Shown in pieces: positions 51,488 to 52,467 of a stretch of 52,467 nucleotides of DNA. How positions within the stretch are numbered: the first letter of the stretch is position 1; each line of letters opens with the position of its first letter. Source of the stretch: Lachnospiraceae bacterium (lineage in GTDB: Bacteria > Bacillota > Clostridia > Lachnospirales > Lachnospiraceae). Made by a program: the position numbers and the translations under genes. Where the stretch lies: positions 1-52,467 of the forward strand of contig JAILQK010000147.1 in NCBI GenBank assembly GCA_024699045.1, in the 5' to 3' direction. The notes under the pieces are model-generated. The model did not search any database. It saw only the letters and a program-made list of their open reading frames with translations, and was not told the DNA's origin.

Positions 51488-52467
51488 TCTCGTCTCCTCC
51501 GCCACGGGAGATAACGATCTCCGCAGAGTCTTCCAGCTTTCTTATGATGTTGACGATCTTCTGCTGCGCTTCCTCTACGTCCTTCATACGCACAGGGCCC
51601 ATGAATTCCATGTCTTCTTTGATCATCGCTGACAGTCTCGAAGACATATTCTTGAATATAGCGCCCTGAACCTGCTCGTTTGCGCCCTTGAGCGCCATCG
51701 AAAGATCCGAATTGTCGACATCACGCAACACTCTCTGTATCGCTCTGTCGTCGAGGAGAAGGATATCCTCGAAGACGAACATCTTTTTCCGGATCTCGTC
51801 GGCAAGCTCGGGCTCGTCCACTTCCAGAGTCTCCATGATGTGCTTCTCAGTTCCGCGGTCTACCGTATTCAGGATCTCGACTACGGAATCCACACCGCCG
51901 ATGATCGTGTAATCCTGATTTACAAGTGAGGAGATCTTTGATTCAAGCACTCTTTCCACCTCTTTGATGACATCGGGTGATGTACGGTCCATCATGGCTA
52001 TCCTTTTTGCCACATCGGCCTGACGGTCAGGGGGCAAAGCTCCTATTATCTGAGCCGCCTGTCCGGGATTCAGATAAGAAAGGATCAGCGCTATAGTCTG
52101 GGGATGCTCGTCCTGAATAAAGTTAAGCAGCTGCGAAGCATCGGTCTTGCGCACAAACTCGAAAGGCTTAACCTGGAGTGAAGCCGTAAGTCTTGCGATA
52201 ACGTCGGATGCTTTTTCCTCACCGAAGGACTGTTCCAGAAGCTCCTTGGCATATCCGATACCTCCCTCGGCGATATATTGCTGGGCAAGGCAGATCTGGT
52301 AAAACTCGTTGATTATATCCTCTTTTATCTGAGGCGTGACAGATCTTGTATTTGCAATCTCCAAAGTCAGCTCTTCGATCTCTTCATCCTTCAAATGCTT
52401 GAAGATCTTGGCTGACTTTTCGGGCCCTAATGCTATGAGCAGTATTGCTGCTTTTTGTACTCCTGTA
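51477..52467 (-). CDS. fliG: Flagellar motor switch protein FliG (5' end outside window)
   Basis: The reading frame runs off the right edge. The first visible residues are TGVQKAAILLIALGPEKSAK, the known FliG N-terminal region, so only about 10 residues are missing. 'EHPQTIALILSYLNPGQAA' lies in the middle domain. The C-terminal domain has 'FVFEDILLLDDRAIQRVLRDVD', which carries the charged residues that contact MotA. About 330 residues are visible. Any start inside the window near 52394 would be false. Confidence 0.96.
   Translation of the reverse strand, partial: TGVQKAAILLIALGPEKSAKIFKHLKDEEIEELTLEIANTRSVTPQIKEDIINEFYQICLAQQYIAEGGIGYAKELLEQSFGEEKASDVIARLTASLQVKPFEFVRKTDASQLLNFIQDEHPQTIALILSYLNPGQAAQIIGALPPDRQADVAKRIAMMDRTSPDVIKEVERVLESKISSLVNQDYTIIGGVDSVVEILNTVDRGTEKHIMETLEVDEPELADEIRKKMFVFEDILLLDDRAIQRVLRDVDNSDLSMALKGANEQVQGAIFKNMSSRLSAMIKEDMEFMGPVRMKDVEEAQQKIVNIIRKLEDSAEIVISRGGGDEIIV

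Overview
The window looks like a chromosomal segment of a motile, Gram-positive, low-to-medium GC Clostridia, most likely a member of the Lachnospiraceae. The evidence is a Bacillus/Clostridium-type fla/che operon (FliY with CheC-type sites, CheC, CheD, a sigma-D-type FliA, FlbD and the small TIGR02530-type flagellar protein), rpsB-tsf directly after the motility operon, a dgt-dnaG-rpoD-trmK-nif3 cluster, and a TGS-containing nucleoside kinase. AGGAGG-type ribosome binding sites are common. Every gene I accept lies on the minus strand, so the natural reading direction is from 52467 down to 1. Genus-level placement is inference.

Motility block (52467 to about 19675). In transcription order: fliG (N-terminus outside the window), fliH, fliI, fliJ, a MotE/YlxF-like protein, fliK, flgD, a TIGR02530-type protein, flgE, flbD, motA, motB, fliL, fliM, fliY, cheY, fliO, fliP, fliQ, fliR, flhB, flhA, flhF, flhG, a PilZ/YcgR-type protein, cheB, cheA, cheW, cheC, cheD, a small unknown two-TM protein, fliA (sigma-D), fapA (DUF342), a 104-aa unknown, an SwrB-position coiled-coil protein and a membrane-anchored protein with an MltG-like N-terminal-type domain. 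Most genes overlap or are within 60 bp. Two breaks carry hairpins: MotE-like/fliK and flgE/flbD. The second also has a promoter placed so that flbD would be made from a leaderless transcript. No cheR, flagellin or flgBC/fliEF is present.

Translation and housekeeping block (19671 to 14580). A strong extended -10 promoter and a structured leader of about 125 nt precede rpsB-tsf. These are followed by ilvE, a membrane GGDEF protein and a small three-TM protein, ending at a hairpin terminator.

Replication and macromolecular-synthesis block (14542 to 7329). dgt, dnaG, rpoD, trmK, nif3 and a nucleoside kinase are tightly packed. The RNase P RNA gene follows (about 7265 to 6897) with its own promoter.

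Metabolic and cell-surface end (6817 to 1). proA, pyrB and pyrI are packed together and followed by a GH3-family adenylating enzyme. Then come three secreted proteins: one made largely of four near-identical 29-residue Ala-rich repeats, and two tandem paralogues of an unrecognised family, the last cut by the window edge.

The window pairs a complete c-di-GMP signalling motif (a GGDEF protein and a PilZ effector beside chemotaxis genes) with an adaptation system based on CheC, CheD and FliY. The most likely undescribed pieces are the small conserved-looking proteins at the 3' end of the fla/che operon, the rpsB leader, the flgE/flbD boundary, and the secreted repeat and paralogue proteins at the left edge.
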